Assembly: GCF_014773385.1 (NCBI RefSeq)
Contig: NZ_JACXAI010000026.1
Span: 1 to 64,000 of the forward strand
DNA: 64,000 bases
Origin: Metabacillus arenae
GTDB taxonomy: Bacteria > Bacillota > Bacilli > Bacillales > Bacillaceae
Reading direction: 5' to 3'
The position numbers and the translations under genes are program-made. The notes under the pieces are model-generated. The model was not told where the DNA came from. It saw only the letters and a list, made by a program, of their open reading frames with translations, and made no database searches. Positions 16,843-26,979 of this stretch are shown here, piece after piece (the first letter of the stretch is position 1; the number at the start of each line of letters is the position of its first letter).

Positions 16843-18312
16843 TTAGCTTTGTTGAGATTTTTTCTGATATCTTCCACCGCGGGAGTTTGATTTTGAACGG
16901 TTTTTATCTGAGCCGTAGCGGTTTCCTTTTGAGCGATAAGAATCTCTGCCATCTCTTCTTCGCGGTCCGCGTTTGTTATCTTTTTTGCTATATAATGGCT
17001 TTTCTTCTGTCAATCGAACTGGGGTTTGATTTGGTTCTTTCGTCATCATCTTAATAGCCGCTGAAACAATCGCAACAGAATCATGCTCTTCTAACAGCTC
17101 TTCTGCTGCTTGTTTGTAGAAGGCTAAGTTGTTTTCTGTAATAATCGAGCGCAGTTTCTCCAAGACCATTTGCTGCTGGCCTTCTAGTGCCTCGTCAAGA
17201 GTTGGAGCTTTCATACGATCCATTTTTCTTTTTGTAATTCTTTCAATGTTTCGTAAGTTATCCATTTCTCGAGGAGAAACAAATGTCATGGCCATACCTG
17301 TTTTTCCTGCACGGCCTGTCCGTCCGATTCGATGAACATAGCTTTCAGGATCTTGAGGCAGGTCAAAGTTGTAGACGTGTGTAACACCAGAAATATCAAG
17401 TCCGCGCGCAGCTACATCTGTTGCTACAAGCACTTCAATGGAACCTTCTTTAAATCTGCGAAGAGCTGTCATACGTTTAGCCTGACTTAAGTCGCCATGG
17501 ATTCCTTCTGCTGCATAGCCGCGGATGTTTAACGCTTCTGTCAGCTCATCAACACGGCGCTTTGTACGTCCGAATACAATCGCAAGCTCCGGTTTTTGAA
17601 TGTCAAGAAGACGTGTTAGTGTATCAAATTTTTTCTTCTCAGGTGTTTCAACATAAAATTGTTGAATGTTTGGCACTGTTACTTCTTTCGCTTTTACTTT
17701 AACATGTTCAGGGTTTGTCATGAACTTTTCAGCGATCGCTTTAATTGGTGCCGGCATTGTTGCCGAGAATAGCAATGTTTGGCGCTCATTTGGAATGTTA
17801 GATAGAATAGATTCAATATCTTCAATAAAACCCATGTTTAACATTTCGTCTGCTTCATCTAAAACAACTGTGTTTACTGCGTTTAACTTGATTGTTTTGC
17901 GGTTAATATGGTCAATTAATCGACCTGGCGTACCAACTATAATGTGGGGATGTTTTTTCAATGAACGGATTTGACGGCTGATATCTTGTCCTCCGTAGAT
18001 AGGTAAAACACGAGCACGTTTGTAGAAAGTGAATTTATAAAGCTCTTCTGATACTTGAATCGCTAGCTCACGTGTTGGGGCAATAACAATCGCTTGAATG
18101 TTCGGGTTATCTATATCAATTTTCTCAATAAGCGGCAAGCCGAACGCAGCAGTTTTTCCCGTACCTGTTTGCGCCTGGCCGATTACATCTTTATGTTGAA
18201 GTCCCAATGGAATGGTTTCTGATTGAATGGGTGTTGCTTCTTCAAAGCCCATGCGATGAATAGCTTTCATCATATTTGAGCTAAGACCTAACTCTTCGAA
18301 TTTTTTTGTCAA
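16843..18312 (-). CDS. cshA: DEAD-box RNA helicase CshA
   Basis: The 489-residue ATP-dependent RNA helicase has an N-terminal Q motif ([10 protein letters not shown]), Walker A AQTGTGKT at about 45-52, DEAD at about 150, SAT (LFSATMP), and the second-domain motifs ARGLDI and HRIGRTGR. A basic C-terminal tail rich in Arg, Gly and Ser (about 430-489) is typical of CshA. It works in cold adaptation, ribosome biogenesis and the RNA degradosome. Strong own terminator downstream. Confidence 0.96.
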   Translation of the reverse strand: MTKKFEELGLSSNMMKAIHRMGFEEATPIQSETIPLGLQHKDVIGQAQTGTGKTAAFGLPLIEKIDIDNPNIQAIVIAPTRELAIQVSEELYKFTFYKRARVLPIYGGQDISRQIRSLKKHPHIIVGTPGRLIDHINRKTIKLNAVNTVVLDEADEMLNMGFIEDIESILSNIPNERQTLLFSATMPAPIKAIAEKFMTNPEHVKVKAKEVTVPNIQQFYVETPEKKKFDTLTRLLDIQKPELAIVFGRTKRRVDELTEALNIRGYAAEGIHGDLSQAKRMTALRRFKEGSIEVLVATDVAARGLDISGVTHVYNFDLPQDPESYVHRIGRTGRAGKTGMAMTFVSPREMDNLRNIERITKRKMDRMKAPTLDEALEGQQQMVLEKLRSIITENNLAFYKQAAEELLEEHDSVAIVSAAIKMMTKEPNQTPVRLTEEKPLYSKKDNKRGPRRRDGRDSYRSKGNRYGSDKNRSKSNSRGGRYQKKSQQS

Positions 18313-18475
18313 TTTATTCCTACTCCTTTTTAAACCTGTTAGATAGCATTTTCAGACTCAGTTAAACATGGCAAAAATGCCCTTCACACCTAAGGGCAGA
18401 ATCAAATTGTATATATAAGCCCGGAAACACTTTAAATTTTATCTTACCACTAAGAGAACCGAATTTCAATAACCC

Positions 18476-19180
18476 CTATAAATTACCACTCTCTCCGATT
18501 AAGAATTCATCAACCTTTTTGACTAGGTCTTCAAAATCACATCCATGGCAAACGTGATGGTGAGAGCCTGGAAGAAACATCAATTCTTTTTGTGGTGAAG
18601 GGATTTTTTCATATAAATAAAACGCACTTTTTACGGGAACAATCCCATCAACTTCCCCTTGAACAATTAACACTGGAACCTGAATCTTTTGGAGGAGAGG
18701 CCTCACATATTGGACTAGCTTCCGAAATTCCATCGTTGCACTAAAGGGCGTATTTTTTATTTTTTTCTTATAGCGTAAAAATAAATCATTTTCCTTTAGC
18801 TTCCCTCTAAATGTGTCTCTTATCATGCCGCCAATATCTGCAAATAACCTTTTTGGATTGACATAATAAACCGCTGCACTTAATAAAACCAGCTTTTCGA
18901 CTGGATACTTTGTCGAAAGATAAGAGGCAATTAGTCCTCCCATTGAAAAACCAATGACATACACTTTTTCACATTTCGATAATAGCTTCTCAATCGCCTG
19001 CTCAGCATGCTCGATCCACTCTTGATAAAACACACCTTTTAAAACTAATTCTTCTCCATGTCCAGGTAACGTAACCATCTGGATTTCCCAATCAGTCACC
19101 TCTTGGAGATGAAGAGCTAACGGCTCTACCTCGTATGGCGCTCCTGTAAAACCATGAATACACAAACAACCAATCATCAT
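18476..19180 (-). CDS. Alpha/beta hydrolase, Est30-like carboxylesterase
   Basis: The 234-residue protein has the nucleophile elbow GFSMGG (Ser79), an acid residue in QGEVDGIVP and a catalytic histidine in GSHHHVCHG. The oxyanion region is CIHGFTGAPYEVEP. This is the fold of Geobacillus Est30 and monoacylglycerol lipase-like carboxylesterases acting on short to medium esters. The natural substrate is unknown. It sits alone between cshA and murF. Confidence 0.85.
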   Translation of the reverse strand: MMIGCLCIHGFTGAPYEVEPLALHLQEVTDWEIQMVTLPGHGEELVLKGVFYQEWIEHAEQAIEKLLSKCEKVYVIGFSMGGLIASYLSTKYPVEKLVLLSAAVYYVNPKRLFADIGGMIRDTFRGKLKENDLFLRYKKKIKNTPFSATMEFRKLVQYVRPLLQKIQVPVLIVQGEVDGIVPVKSAFYLYEKIPSPQKELMFLPGSHHHVCHGCDFEDLVKKVDEFLIGESGNL

Positions 19181-19398
19181 TTTTCCTCCGAAGATATCGA
19201 AAATTAATGGTGGGCCATTAAGCTTATTTTCAGACTATCAGCAATTATTATTTTAACAATTTTAAGGGAACTTATTAATAGTAGTCCAGCTCTTTAATAT
19301 GAATATACCCGATTTTTATGAAAATCAACCATGAATTTACATGGAATTCATTTCAATATACGGGATTAAGTTAATCAAATTTTTACTTTTTTTACTGA

Positions 19399-19430
19399 CA
19401 AAAAAGCCAAACCATTGAGGAGTGGCTTTT
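19399..19430 (-). terminator. Terminator downstream of murF
   Basis: On the minus strand AAAAGCCA/TGGCTTTTT with a loop of about 13 nt is followed by Ts. It lies about 180 bp beyond the murF stop. The 427-bp gap 19181-19607 otherwise holds only the possible remnant at 19456-19542. Confidence 0.65.
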
Positions 19431-19455
19431 CATATAAAATTCTTTTAGACCCTCT

Positions 19456-19542
19456 TTAATTTTCTGCTGTTTGCTGTCTTTTCCTTTTTGCGTTTGTGAC
19501 CCAGTCAATAAAGGCACGCTTTTGAGAAAGGACGAAAGCTTC
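19456..19542 (-). pseudogene. Possible C-terminal remnant of a YdeI/OmpD-associated-like protein
   Basis: On the minus strand the frame EAFVLSQKRAFIDWVTNAKR, ending at a TAA, resembles the C-terminal W-x-x-x-AKR helix of the YdeI/OmpD-associated family. The frame is closed by a stop just upstream. It is short, so the match may be chance. It lies between the murF stop and the terminator. Confidence 0.3.
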
Positions 19543-19607
19543 AATTCTTAGCTATTGGATCTGTACAAAATTTATTGAGTAATTCCTCGAAGTTTTTTTA
19601 CACTTTC

Positions 19608-20969
19608 TTATTTTAACCCTTCAACTACTTCTTCAAGCCTCATTCCACGGGAAGCTTTGACTAAAATGAGATCTCCCTTTCCTGCCGTTTGTTTAAGATC
19701 CGCAATCAACTCCTGTTTATCTTCATAGTGCTTCACTTTTTCTGGAAGGAAATTTTTTAAAGCGCCGTTCGCAATATAAGCTCCCAATTTTCCGAAAGTA
19801 TATACATAATCAATGGCCGTGTGATTTATTTCCCGGCCTACCTCAGTATGAAAGAACTCTTCATGGTCGCCTAGCTCAAGCATGTCCCCTAGAACAACGA
19901 CTTTCTTTATATATCCATCCAAATCCTCCATCAATTTGACTGCTGCTTTCATTGATGTTGGACTCGCATTGTAAGCATCATTAATAATTGAAAGGCCGCT
20001 TTCCGTTTTTGTCATCTCGAGGCGCATGCCTGTCATCTCTAAACAGCTTAAGCCTTCTCTTATTTTTTCTTCAGATAAACCGAAATGCTTGGCGGCTGCA
20101 ATAGCTGCAAGAGCATTGTATACATTATGTTTACCTAAGATTGGAATAGAGTACTCTGAGCCGTTCACTTTAAAAGAGGTGCCTCCAGTCTTCTGCAGGA
20201 TTTCATCTGGATAAAGGTCATTCCTGTCCCCATCACCAAACGTGGTCTTCTTAAATGGGAGATCCTTTACCCGCTCTTGTAATAAAGGTTCATCTCCAAT
20301 GTAGATTAACTCTCCAGAAGAATTTAAGCCTGATACAATTTCCAGCTTTGCATCTGCAATTCCTTCACGTGAACCTAAATCCATTAAATGAGACTCTCCG
20401 ATATTCGTTATCACAGCAATATCAGGTTTCGCTAATTTAGACAACAGCTCTATTTCACCTTTACTGCTCATGCCCATTTCAAGAACAGCAATGTCAACTG
20501 ATTCAGGCATAGCAAGCAGAGTAAGGGGCAGGCCGATATGGTTATTGAAATTCCCTTTTGTTTTATGTACTTGATAAGCAGTTGACAAAACCGATGCGAT
20601 TAAGTCTTTCGTCGTTGTTTTTCCATTACTCCCAGTGACCCCGACAACTTTAACCTGTAATTGCTCTTTATAATTCTGTGCTAATAATTGGAGAGCTTTC
20701 AACGTATCTTCGACAAAGATAACCGGTTTATTCTGAGGGGGATTCTTTTCTTTTTCAGACCATAAAGCAGCGCCTGCACCATCTAAAAGCGCTTGAGCCG
20801 CAAAACGATGTCCATTAAAATTTTCTCCTGCAATTGGAATAAAAAGGCTTCCTTTGACTACCTTTCTAGAATCTATTATAACTTGTTCAATTACGTTGTT
20901 TTCATATTTGGAATCCAATCCTCTGCCGTTTACCATTTCTTGAATCTCTTTTAGAGATCGTTTTATCAT
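19608..20969 (-). CDS. murF: UDP-MurNAc-tripeptide--D-Ala-D-Ala ligase
   Basis: The 453-residue Mur ligase adds D-alanyl-D-alanine to the UDP-MurNAc tripeptide in the cytoplasm. The ATP-binding motif GVTGSNGKTTTKD lies at about 110-122 and the central-domain signature NDAYNASPTSM at about 335. It follows ddl on the same strand, so substrate synthesis and use are adjacent. AAGGAGGG site upstream. Confidence 0.97.
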   Translation of the reverse strand: MIKRSLKEIQEMVNGRGLDSKYENNVIEQVIIDSRKVVKGSLFIPIAGENFNGHRFAAQALLDGAGAALWSEKEKNPPQNKPVIFVEDTLKALQLLAQNYKEQLQVKVVGVTGSNGKTTTKDLIASVLSTAYQVHKTKGNFNNHIGLPLTLLAMPESVDIAVLEMGMSSKGEIELLSKLAKPDIAVITNIGESHLMDLGSREGIADAKLEIVSGLNSSGELIYIGDEPLLQERVKDLPFKKTTFGDGDRNDLYPDEILQKTGGTSFKVNGSEYSIPILGKHNVYNALAAIAAAKHFGLSEEKIREGLSCLEMTGMRLEMTKTESGLSIINDAYNASPTSMKAAVKLMEDLDGYIKKVVVLGDMLELGDHEEFFHTEVGREINHTAIDYVYTFGKLGAYIANGALKNFLPEKVKHYEDKQELIADLKQTAGKGDLILVKASRGMRLEEVVEGLK

Positions 20970-20985
20970 TTACGGTCCCTCCTTA

Positions 20986-21016
20986 CTAAAAGAAAGGCCG
21001 ACTCCATTGGTCAGCC
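20986..21016 (-). terminator. Terminator between ddl and murF
   Basis: On the minus strand the stem GGCTGAC/GTCGGCC with a 7-nt loop is followed by TTTCTTTT. It would reduce read-through from ddl into murF. Confidence 0.65.
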
Positions 21017-21193
21017 CCTCCTTTGTCTTTTAGGCTCTTTTCTAAGAGATTTTTATTGTTTAACTTAAATTAAGACACTCATTGATTCACCTATTGCTTC
21101 ATGTCCTCATACTTGACCTTCCATCTCGGGAGTACTATAACTCTTGAGGTAATAGGTTTTGTTTAACAACAAAGTTTCGAAAACAGCTTTCAT

Positions 21194-22276
21194 TTAGAAT
21201 GTATGTTTAATTTGTTGTTTGGCTTCATGGCGTTCAATAGCTAAATGAACAAGCTTTTCAATTAATTGCGGATATTCTACTCCAGTATGCTTCCATAAGA
21301 GCGGAAACATGCTAAAAGGTGTAAAGCCAGGCATTGTATTTACCTCATTAATTAAGGCTCTTCCGTCCTTCGTTAAAAAGAAGTCTGCACGCACAAGTCC
21401 TGCTCCATCAATCGCTTTAAAAGATTTAATCGCCATTTCTTTGATCATTTCATATTCTTCCTCTGATACCTCTGCAGGGATGATGAGATCTGTATTCCCG
21501 TCTTCATATTTTGCTTGGTAATCATAAAAATCTTTTTTCGGAGCAATTTCCCCAACGACAGAGCATTCAGGATGGTCATTACCTAATACGCCAATCTCTA
21601 TTTCTCTCCCTGCAATTCCTTCTTCAACAATGACTTTACGATCGTATTCAAATGCTTCTTTAAAGGCTTTCTCTAAGCCGGCGCGGTCATTACATTTGCT
21701 GATTCCAACACTTGACCCTAAATTTGCCGGCTTAACAAAGCAAGGGTAGCCTAACTCGCTTTCTACTCTCGAATATGCATTTTCAGGTGATTTATCCCAA
21801 TCGTTCTTAATAAACCACACATAGCTTGCTTGCTCTAAACCAGCTTGAGCAAAAAGGTTTTTCATGATGACTTTATCCATCCCAGCGGCAGAAGATAAAA
21901 CTCCATTCCCAACGTAAGGCATATTTAGGAGTTCAAGCATACCCTGAATGGTTCCGTCCTCCCCATTTGGACCATGCAATAATGGGAAAACAACATCAAT
22001 TTGTTCCTGCTTTATTTCCGTTTTAGCTGGGAATAAATCTTGGTTTAATGCCAGTGGAGAAACTATTTCTCCTTTATCTAATTGAAGAAGCTTCACATCT
22101 GAGACAGCTCCTTCGAGTTGATTACCTCTTATCCATTCGCCATTTGATGTAATATATATGGGATGTATTTCAAATTTTGTTAGATCTAACGCTTTAATTA
22201 CTGCGAGGGCTGTCTGCAAGGAGACGTTGTGTTCTGCTGATTTTCCGCCATATACTAGCCCAAGTTTAATTTTCAT
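21194..22276 (-). CDS. ddl: D-alanine--D-alanine ligase
   Basis: The 360-residue ATP-grasp enzyme makes D-Ala-D-Ala. Visible motifs are the N-terminal [13 protein letters not shown], the omega-loop DFYDYQAKY, whose tyrosine is typical of D-Ala-D-Ala (not D-lactate) ligases, and [11 protein letters not shown] near the ATP/Mg site. It is followed by murF; the insert of 224 bp carries a terminator-like hairpin. GAGGGGG site before the ATG. Confidence 0.97.
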   Translation of the reverse strand: MKIKLGLVYGGKSAEHNVSLQTALAVIKALDLTKFEIHPIYITSNGEWIRGNQLEGAVSDVKLLQLDKGEIVSPLALNQDLFPAKTEIKQEQIDVVFPLLHGPNGEDGTIQGMLELLNMPYVGNGVLSSAAGMDKVIMKNLFAQAGLEQASYVWFIKNDWDKSPENAYSRVESELGYPCFVKPANLGSSVGISKCNDRAGLEKAFKEAFEYDRKVIVEEGIAGREIEIGVLGNDHPECSVVGEIAPKKDFYDYQAKYEDGNTDLIIPAEVSEEEYEMIKEMAIKSFKAIDGAGLVRADFFLTKDGRALINEVNTMPGFTPFSMFPLLWKHTGVEYPQLIEKLVHLAIERHEAKQQIKHTF

Positions 22277-22458
22277 TCGTTTTCCCCCTCAGAAGTTCAT
22301 CTCTTACATTTTATCACTTTCGCCTATTTTTGTTCTAACTTTTAAAAAAATCTCTATAGTATTCGTCTTGTTTGGGAAATTTCGTCCTTCAAGCATGAAT
22401 TCCCTCTTCATTTATGTTTTATAATACAATAGATGTAGAAAAGAAAGGTGTGTTTTTC

Positions 22459-22779
22459 ATGGAAGAAATTCAATCAACAGAACAATTTAATGAACTAATT
22501 AACGGAGACCGCGAAGTACTTATTAAATTTTTTGCTGACTGGTGTCCTGACTGCACTCGAATGAATATGTTTATTGAGGAAATATTAGAAGAGTATAGCA
22601 GGTATGAGTGGTATGAAATCAATAAGGATAAGTTTCCTGATATAGCAGAAGAAAACCAAGTAATGGGAATCCCAAGCATCTTAATTTTCAAAGAAGGCAA
22701 TAAGATCGCTCATCTCCACAGCGCTAATGCTAAATCACCTGAGGAGGTTCAAGAATTCTTAAGCGAACATTTGGGATAA
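22459..22779 (+). CDS. ydbP: Thioredoxin-like protein YdbP
   Basis: The 106-residue thioredoxin fold carries the redox motif WCPDC at about 30-34 and a cis-proline in MGIPS. YdbP is a conserved thioredoxin-like protein in Bacillus with an uncertain partner. I chose the ATG at 22459 (MEEIQS), which has AAAGGTG 8 bp upstream; an upstream ATG at 22414 would add 15 unlikely residues. Confidence 0.88.
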   Translation: MEEIQSTEQFNELINGDREVLIKFFADWCPDCTRMNMFIEEILEEYSRYEWYEINKDKFPDIAEENQVMGIPSILIFKEGNKIAHLHSANAKSPEEVQEFLSEHLG

Positions 22780-23006
22780 TGAAAACTTTCATGGACACCC
22801 CAGCCAAAAGCAATTTTATACAGAAAACCTGAGGGATTTTCTCTGCAAGCGGAGCTTAAAGAACAGACAGCCTGCTAAATTAGCACATACGATTGGAAGA
22901 TGGGACAACCCTGTTAGCAAAAAATGGAGCTTTTCTTTCAATTAAAGGAAAGTTTTTATAAACATTGTTTATCCAGGATCTAAATAATTTACATTAATAA
23001 CAAAGG

Positions 23007-23047
23007 GCAAACTAGAACCGAAAATAAGGTTTTAGTTTGTCTTTTCT
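23007..23047 (+). terminator. Hairpin terminator downstream of ydbP
   Basis: The stem CAAACTA-AACC/GGTT-TAGTTTG is followed by CTTTTCTTT. It is about 230 bp beyond the ydbP stop. The gap 22780-23268 shows nothing else I can name; a 72-codon minus-strand frame in it ends inside this hairpin and is probably not a gene. Confidence 0.55.
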
Positions 23048-23268
23048 TTATATAGCGCAATAGATCACGCTGTCCTTGATGAGTCTCTTGCATTTGACCT
23101 TCAAGAAAGTTCCTAGTTCGGTATTCCCTGATATTTCGTAACATTAAATCAAAACGACCTTTCCAAATAAATGGAGATAACCTGACAAATTTAATCCCTC
23201 CCCACAAGGTTAATAGGTTAAAATAAAGTTACATTTTCAGAATTCACCAAAAACAGGAGAGGTCTAAC

Positions 23269-24495
23269 ATGCTTCTTCGCAACAGTAATTTTTTATATTT
23301 TTGGTTCGGTCAAACGGCTTCCATATTTGGCAGCAGGTTAAGTGACCTGGCCATTCCGTGGATTGCTTTACAGCTTACGAATTCGCCTATGCAGACTGCT
23401 TTGATCACGATGAGCTCCCAGTTAGCACCTCTTATTTTTTCTCTACCAGCAGGAGCATGGGTAGAATCACGATCTAAAATTAGAATGGCCATGTTATCAG
23501 AAGCTGCTAGAGCGGTGATGATTACCCTTTTGGCTATTTTTGTTTTTTCGGAGCAGTTTAATGAATGGGTCGTTTTTTTCCTTCTCTTTTTCAGCGGTTT
23601 TTCCGGACTGATATTTCGAATTTCAACAAATGCCATGCTCCCTTCCCTTGTTGGCAGGAAACATTTATTAGATGCTCATAATTATTTAGAAGGGGCAGAC
23701 GCCATCAGTACATTCATTGGTCCATTATTAGCAGGCTTTATTTTCACAGCTTTAGGTGCGGGTTGGACGATTGCTATTGATGCTGCTACCTACTTTGTTT
23801 CTTTGCTGGGCATTTGCTTCATTTGCTTTGAACCCAATAAATCTTCAATCCAAAAGGATACACTGATAAAAGGTACTACATTCAAGCTGGCGTTAGAAGG
23901 AATCTTGTATATGTTTGCTTCACCCTTACAGCGATTCCTATCCTTCAATCACATTATGCTAAACTTTTTATCAAACGCTGTAATCTTATTAGTGATTATT
24001 TACAGTAAAGATTCCTTGAATCTGAACCCAGCTCAAACAGGGATCCTTTTATCTGCAGCAGGTCTGGGTAATATTGCAGCTGTGTTATTATTAGACCGTA
24101 TGAAATGGCTTACTTGGCGAACCCTTTATTTCTTTTCAACGTTTGTTACTTTGATAGGAATCTTATGTATTAGCACTGGAAATCATTTTTACGTTCTTTT
24201 CATTGGGATGTTTTTGTTTGACGGGGCATTGTCAATGGGGTTTGTTATTCATGGGACTAGTAGACAATCTGTTACACCTGACCGATTGCTTTCACGAATT
24301 AGCAGCGGCGGTCTTTTTATTTCTGGTATAGCCACTATTACTGGACATCTGTATGCTGGCGGATTGGCTGAAATGCTCGGCGCAAGGCTGGGATTACTAT
24401 TTTGCAGTGTCTTGCTGGTACTTGCGATTCTTTATTCTTTGTCAAAAAAAGAAATGCGACTTACCTTACAGGAGCTGGAGCCGGAAAAAGAATAA
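23269..24495 (+). CDS. MFS transporter, EntS/MFS_3-like exporter
   Basis: The 408-residue protein has about 12 membrane segments and starts LRNSNFLYFWFGQTASIFGS, as usual for MFS_3 (enterobactin exporter-like) proteins. A GARLG stretch appears near the C-terminus. Related proteins export siderophores, macrolides or other drugs; there is no siderophore locus here to support a substrate. AGGAGAGG site 6 bp before the ATG. It converges with the methyltransferase gene. Confidence 0.85.
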   Translation: MLLRNSNFLYFWFGQTASIFGSRLSDLAIPWIALQLTNSPMQTALITMSSQLAPLIFSLPAGAWVESRSKIRMAMLSEAARAVMITLLAIFVFSEQFNEWVVFFLLFFSGFSGLIFRISTNAMLPSLVGRKHLLDAHNYLEGADAISTFIGPLLAGFIFTALGAGWTIAIDAATYFVSLLGICFICFEPNKSSIQKDTLIKGTTFKLALEGILYMFASPLQRFLSFNHIMLNFLSNAVILLVIIYSKDSLNLNPAQTGILLSAAGLGNIAAVLLLDRMKWLTWRTLYFFSTFVTLIGILCISTGNHFYVLFIGMFLFDGALSMGFVIHGTSRQSVTPDRLLSRISSGGLFISGIATITGHLYAGGLAEMLGARLGLLFCSVLLVLAILYSLSKKEMRLTLQELEPEKE

Positions 24496-24526
24496 CACGA
24501 ACAATTCGCAGTAATGTTCATGTTAT
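24492..24526. terminator. Bidirectional hairpin between convergent genes
   Basis: The inverted repeat ATAACA-GAACA/TGTTC-TGTTAT (one mismatch, 11-nt loop) covers both stop codons of the convergent pair. U runs are weak on both sides. Confidence 0.5.
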
Positions 24527-25278
24527 CCTTTAATCGCTTCAAATGTAAACGTCTGATCATGATGAGAAGGTTCTTTTTCATATTGATAATCCGCTGAAAG
24601 AGTAATGCCTGAGAATCCAATCCGTTCTAATATTAATTTGAACTCTTTTATTCCATACCATCTTTGCGGAAGTCGCTGAAGCTCACTTTTCATTAATTCT
24701 CCTTGTTTCCATTTCTCATATTTCAAGAAACTTACACTGTATTGATTCAAAAAGTCTACTTCAACCATCTTAGTCTCAAGAGTGATCAATTCGCCAGCCT
24801 TTGTATTCCACGACTTCGTTGTGACTGTATTTGGAGACAACTCATTTTGTAAATATAGATCAAGGATTAGCTTGCCGCCAGTTTCAAGATGATCGTAGAA
24901 ATTTTTCAGGGCTTGAATCGATTCTTTACGGTCTTCAATCAGCAAAAAGGTTCCTGCAGGCAAGATGATAGCCTCGTACTTTTTCGGCAATTTGAAATGA
25001 TGCATCTCCATTTGATAAAGAGTGGGTTTGATTCCCCTTTCCTCGCACCTTCCTCGGCATGATTGCAGCATATGGACAGAATGATCCAATCCTTCTACTT
25101 TAAATCCAGCTTCAAGCAGCGGAATCAAGACTCTCCCAGAACCAGTTCCAGGTTCTAATACATGGCCTGAAACACTTTTTAATCTTTTTTTATAATATTC
25201 GATATCACCAAAAGTATGGCCTAGCGGTTTATCCAGATCGTACACTTCTGTTGCAAGTTCACTATAAGAATGAAACAT
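24523..25278 (-). CDS. Class I SAM-dependent methyltransferase
   Basis: The 251-residue protein has motif I LEPGTGSGRVLIPL at about 41-54, followed by GLDHSVHML (acidic residue after beta 2) and ILPAGTFLLIEDR (motif IV region). This is a small-molecule-type Methyltransf_25 fold; the substrate cannot be read from sequence. It lies 152 bp downstream of the ArsR gene on the same strand and might be under its control. It lacks the conserved cysteines expected for an ArsM arsenite methyltransferase. Confidence 0.8.
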   Translation of the reverse strand: MFHSYSELATEVYDLDKPLGHTFGDIEYYKKRLKSVSGHVLEPGTGSGRVLIPLLEAGFKVEGLDHSVHMLQSCRGRCEERGIKPTLYQMEMHHFKLPKKYEAIILPAGTFLLIEDRKESIQALKNFYDHLETGGKLILDLYLQNELSPNTVTTKSWNTKAGELITLETKMVEVDFLNQYSVSFLKYEKWKQGELMKSELQRLPQRWYGIKEFKLILERIGFSGITLSADYQYEKEPSHHDQTFTFEAIKG

Positions 25279-25430
25279 TCAAGTCTTTACCTCCCGCAAT
25301 TGCTTGAATAGCTTGGCACACTTTATAAAGAGTGAGAGCTGATCTTTTCCTTATTAGGTATTCCCAACTTTACTGTAATTTCTTCTTATGTTTTGGAAAA
25401 CGCTTGTGCTACATAATCAAAATGCTGCAA

Positions 25431-25748
25431 TTACCCAATATGAAATAAACAACAAAGCTTTTTAGACAGCAGGTGGTTCGCTTCTTTTTCATTTAATTCA
25501 TAATAGCTCCAAGTTCCTTTTGTTGTTTTTATTATAAGGCTTGCATCCAATAAGATTTTCAAATGATAGGAAAGCTTTGATTGCGGCATTTCTACCACAT
25601 CACTTAAATCACAAACACACACACTTCCTCTCTTTACAATCTCATTCAGAATTTGTAATCTCTTCTTGTCAGCCAGTGCCTTAAATTTCTTCTCATAAAG
25701 CTCAAAGGTTTGCTCTATGGATAAATCTTTATGGATGAATTCTGCCAT
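25431..25748 (-). CDS. ArsR/SmtB-type metalloregulator
   Basis: The 105-residue winged-helix repressor has the recognition helix region MPQSKLSYHLKILLDASLI and the alpha-3 motif VCVCDL at about 43-48, whose cysteine pair binds As(III)/Sb(III) in ArsR itself. The C-terminus ends in LCCLFHIG with two further cysteines. No arsenic exporter or reductase is adjacent, so its target may be the downstream methyltransferase or genes elsewhere. AGGAGG site upstream. Confidence 0.85.
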   Translation of the reverse strand: MAEFIHKDLSIEQTFELYEKKFKALADKKRLQILNEIVKRGSVCVCDLSDVVEMPQSKLSYHLKILLDASLIIKTTKGTWSYYELNEKEANHLLSKKLCCLFHIG

Positions 25749-26034
25749 TTACGTTCCTCCTGTAGGAAAATTCAGTTAACGCTTCACCTATGTGAGTTTT
25801 TTTGGGGGATTCTTTAATTATCTTCATTATAGAAAAGCGAATCTTATCCAACAAGCTTTCAATTTTATTTCTAAATAAAGACAATTTGCTTCAAGTATCA
25901 CATCAGATCTCAATTTTTTGTTTTATCAGAACGAAGTTTTTGAGACAGCCTTTTTATTCGACGTATTTCCCCAGAAATATTTCCGGGGAAACATTTTCTC
26001 GTAAGATCAGACAAAAATAAGACTAAAAACTTAA

Positions 26035-26150
26035 TGGCGGCTTGTCCAATGCTGACAAATAAAGAGGAGCCTTCTGGAAAAAAGTTATTTTTGCCCTGTT
26101 TGGAGACTTGCTTATAACCTTAAACTATTTAGCGTTTGAACTCGATAAAG
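26035..26150 (+). repeat. Diverged copy of the dispersed hairpin repeat
   Basis: GCTTGTCCAATGCTGACAAA, GAGCCTTCTGGAAAA and GGAGACTTGCTTATAACC keep the order of the clear copies (GCTTGTCC-TTGGCGACAA, GAGCCGGC-GGAA, GGATTGGCTTATG). The central loop has drifted. The rest of 25749-26166 shows a small TTCCCC/GGGGAA hairpin near 25968 and no gene. Confidence 0.45.
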
Positions 26151-26166
26151 ATAACATTCTTTTGAT

Positions 26167-26199
26167 AAAAAAATCGGCCAAGGATTGGCCGATTTTTTT
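26167..26199. terminator. Terminator of the phosphonate operon
   Basis: A perfect stem TCGGCCAA/TTGGCCGA with A7 and T7 on either side follows directly after the stop of the DeoR gene. It is strong in both directions. Confidence 0.93.
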
Positions 26200-26976
26200 C
26201 TAGCAGGTTATCCATTCACACTTTAATGAAGAAAGCTCCCAGTCTTCAGGAACGGGGACATCTGATAAAACTTTATTAATAGTAGATAGGCTTGCCATTT
26301 TAAAATTTGCTTTTACGCCTAACTTCGAATGATCAGTAAGCACGAAGGCCTCAGTAGAATTTTTGATAAGAATTTTTGCCATTGATGATTTTTCTAAATC
26401 ATAACATGTCAGTCCATCATCAGGAAGAAGTCCATCAATTGAGATAAATGCCTTATCAATAAAAAATTCCTTTGCCATTTGTTCTGCAAGTGAACCCGAA
26501 GTTCGATAGTGGCGGCAGCGGACAATTCCTCCAATAAAGATGACTTCCCCATTAAATTGCTGCTTATTTGCATAGCATAGAAGTTTAGATGCCGCTGGGA
26601 ACGAGTTTGTGATGATCGTTATATTGTTCAGATCGCATAAATTGTGAATCATTTGGAGGGTAGTACTTCCTTCATCAATAAATATGACGTCTCCGTCACT
26701 TATAAAAGATACTGCCCGATCAGCAATCCTGCGCTTTTCTTCAATATGAAGAATTTCTCGTTCGAACATGGATGGCTCTTCTGCTTCACCATCCAATTTC
26801 ACAGCACCGCCGTATACTTTCTTTAGCTTTCGTTCACTTTCCAATTCTTCAAGATATCTGCGTATTGTCTCAGTAGAAACAGCGAAGCTTTGTGCAAGAT
26901 CATTCACACGTACTTTCCCATTCTGATCAATGAGTTCGATAATCACTCGTTTTCTTTCCTCAGCTAATAAAGACAT
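26200..26976 (-). CDS. DeoR-family regulator of the phosphonate operon
   Basis: The 258-residue protein has an N-terminal DeoR winged helix (about 1-57: VRVNDLAQSFAVSTETIRRY, then VYGGAV) and a C-terminal DeoRC sugar-phosphate-sensor-like domain (about 75-235) with DEGSTT. It is the last gene of the operon, starting 3 bp after the preceding stop, so it likely autoregulates the aminoethylphosphonate genes. The ligand may be a pathway intermediate; that is inference. Confidence 0.88.
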   Translation of the reverse strand: MSLLAEERKRVIIELIDQNGKVRVNDLAQSFAVSTETIRRYLEELESERKLKKVYGGAVKLDGEAEEPSMFEREILHIEEKRRIADRAVSFISDGDVIFIDEGSTTLQMIHNLCDLNNITIITNSFPAASKLLCYANKQQFNGEVIFIGGIVRCRHYRTSGSLAEQMAKEFFIDKAFISIDGLLPDDGLTCYDLEKSSMAKILIKNSTEAFVLTDHSKLGVKANFKMASLSTINKVLSDVPVPEDWELSSLKCEWITC

Positions 26977-26979
26977 CCT

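Noticed and set aside
22989-23207. 72-codon minus-strand frame in the ydbP-MFS gap
   Set aside because: No recognisable family or ribosome site, and its end is formed by the plus-strand terminator hairpin.
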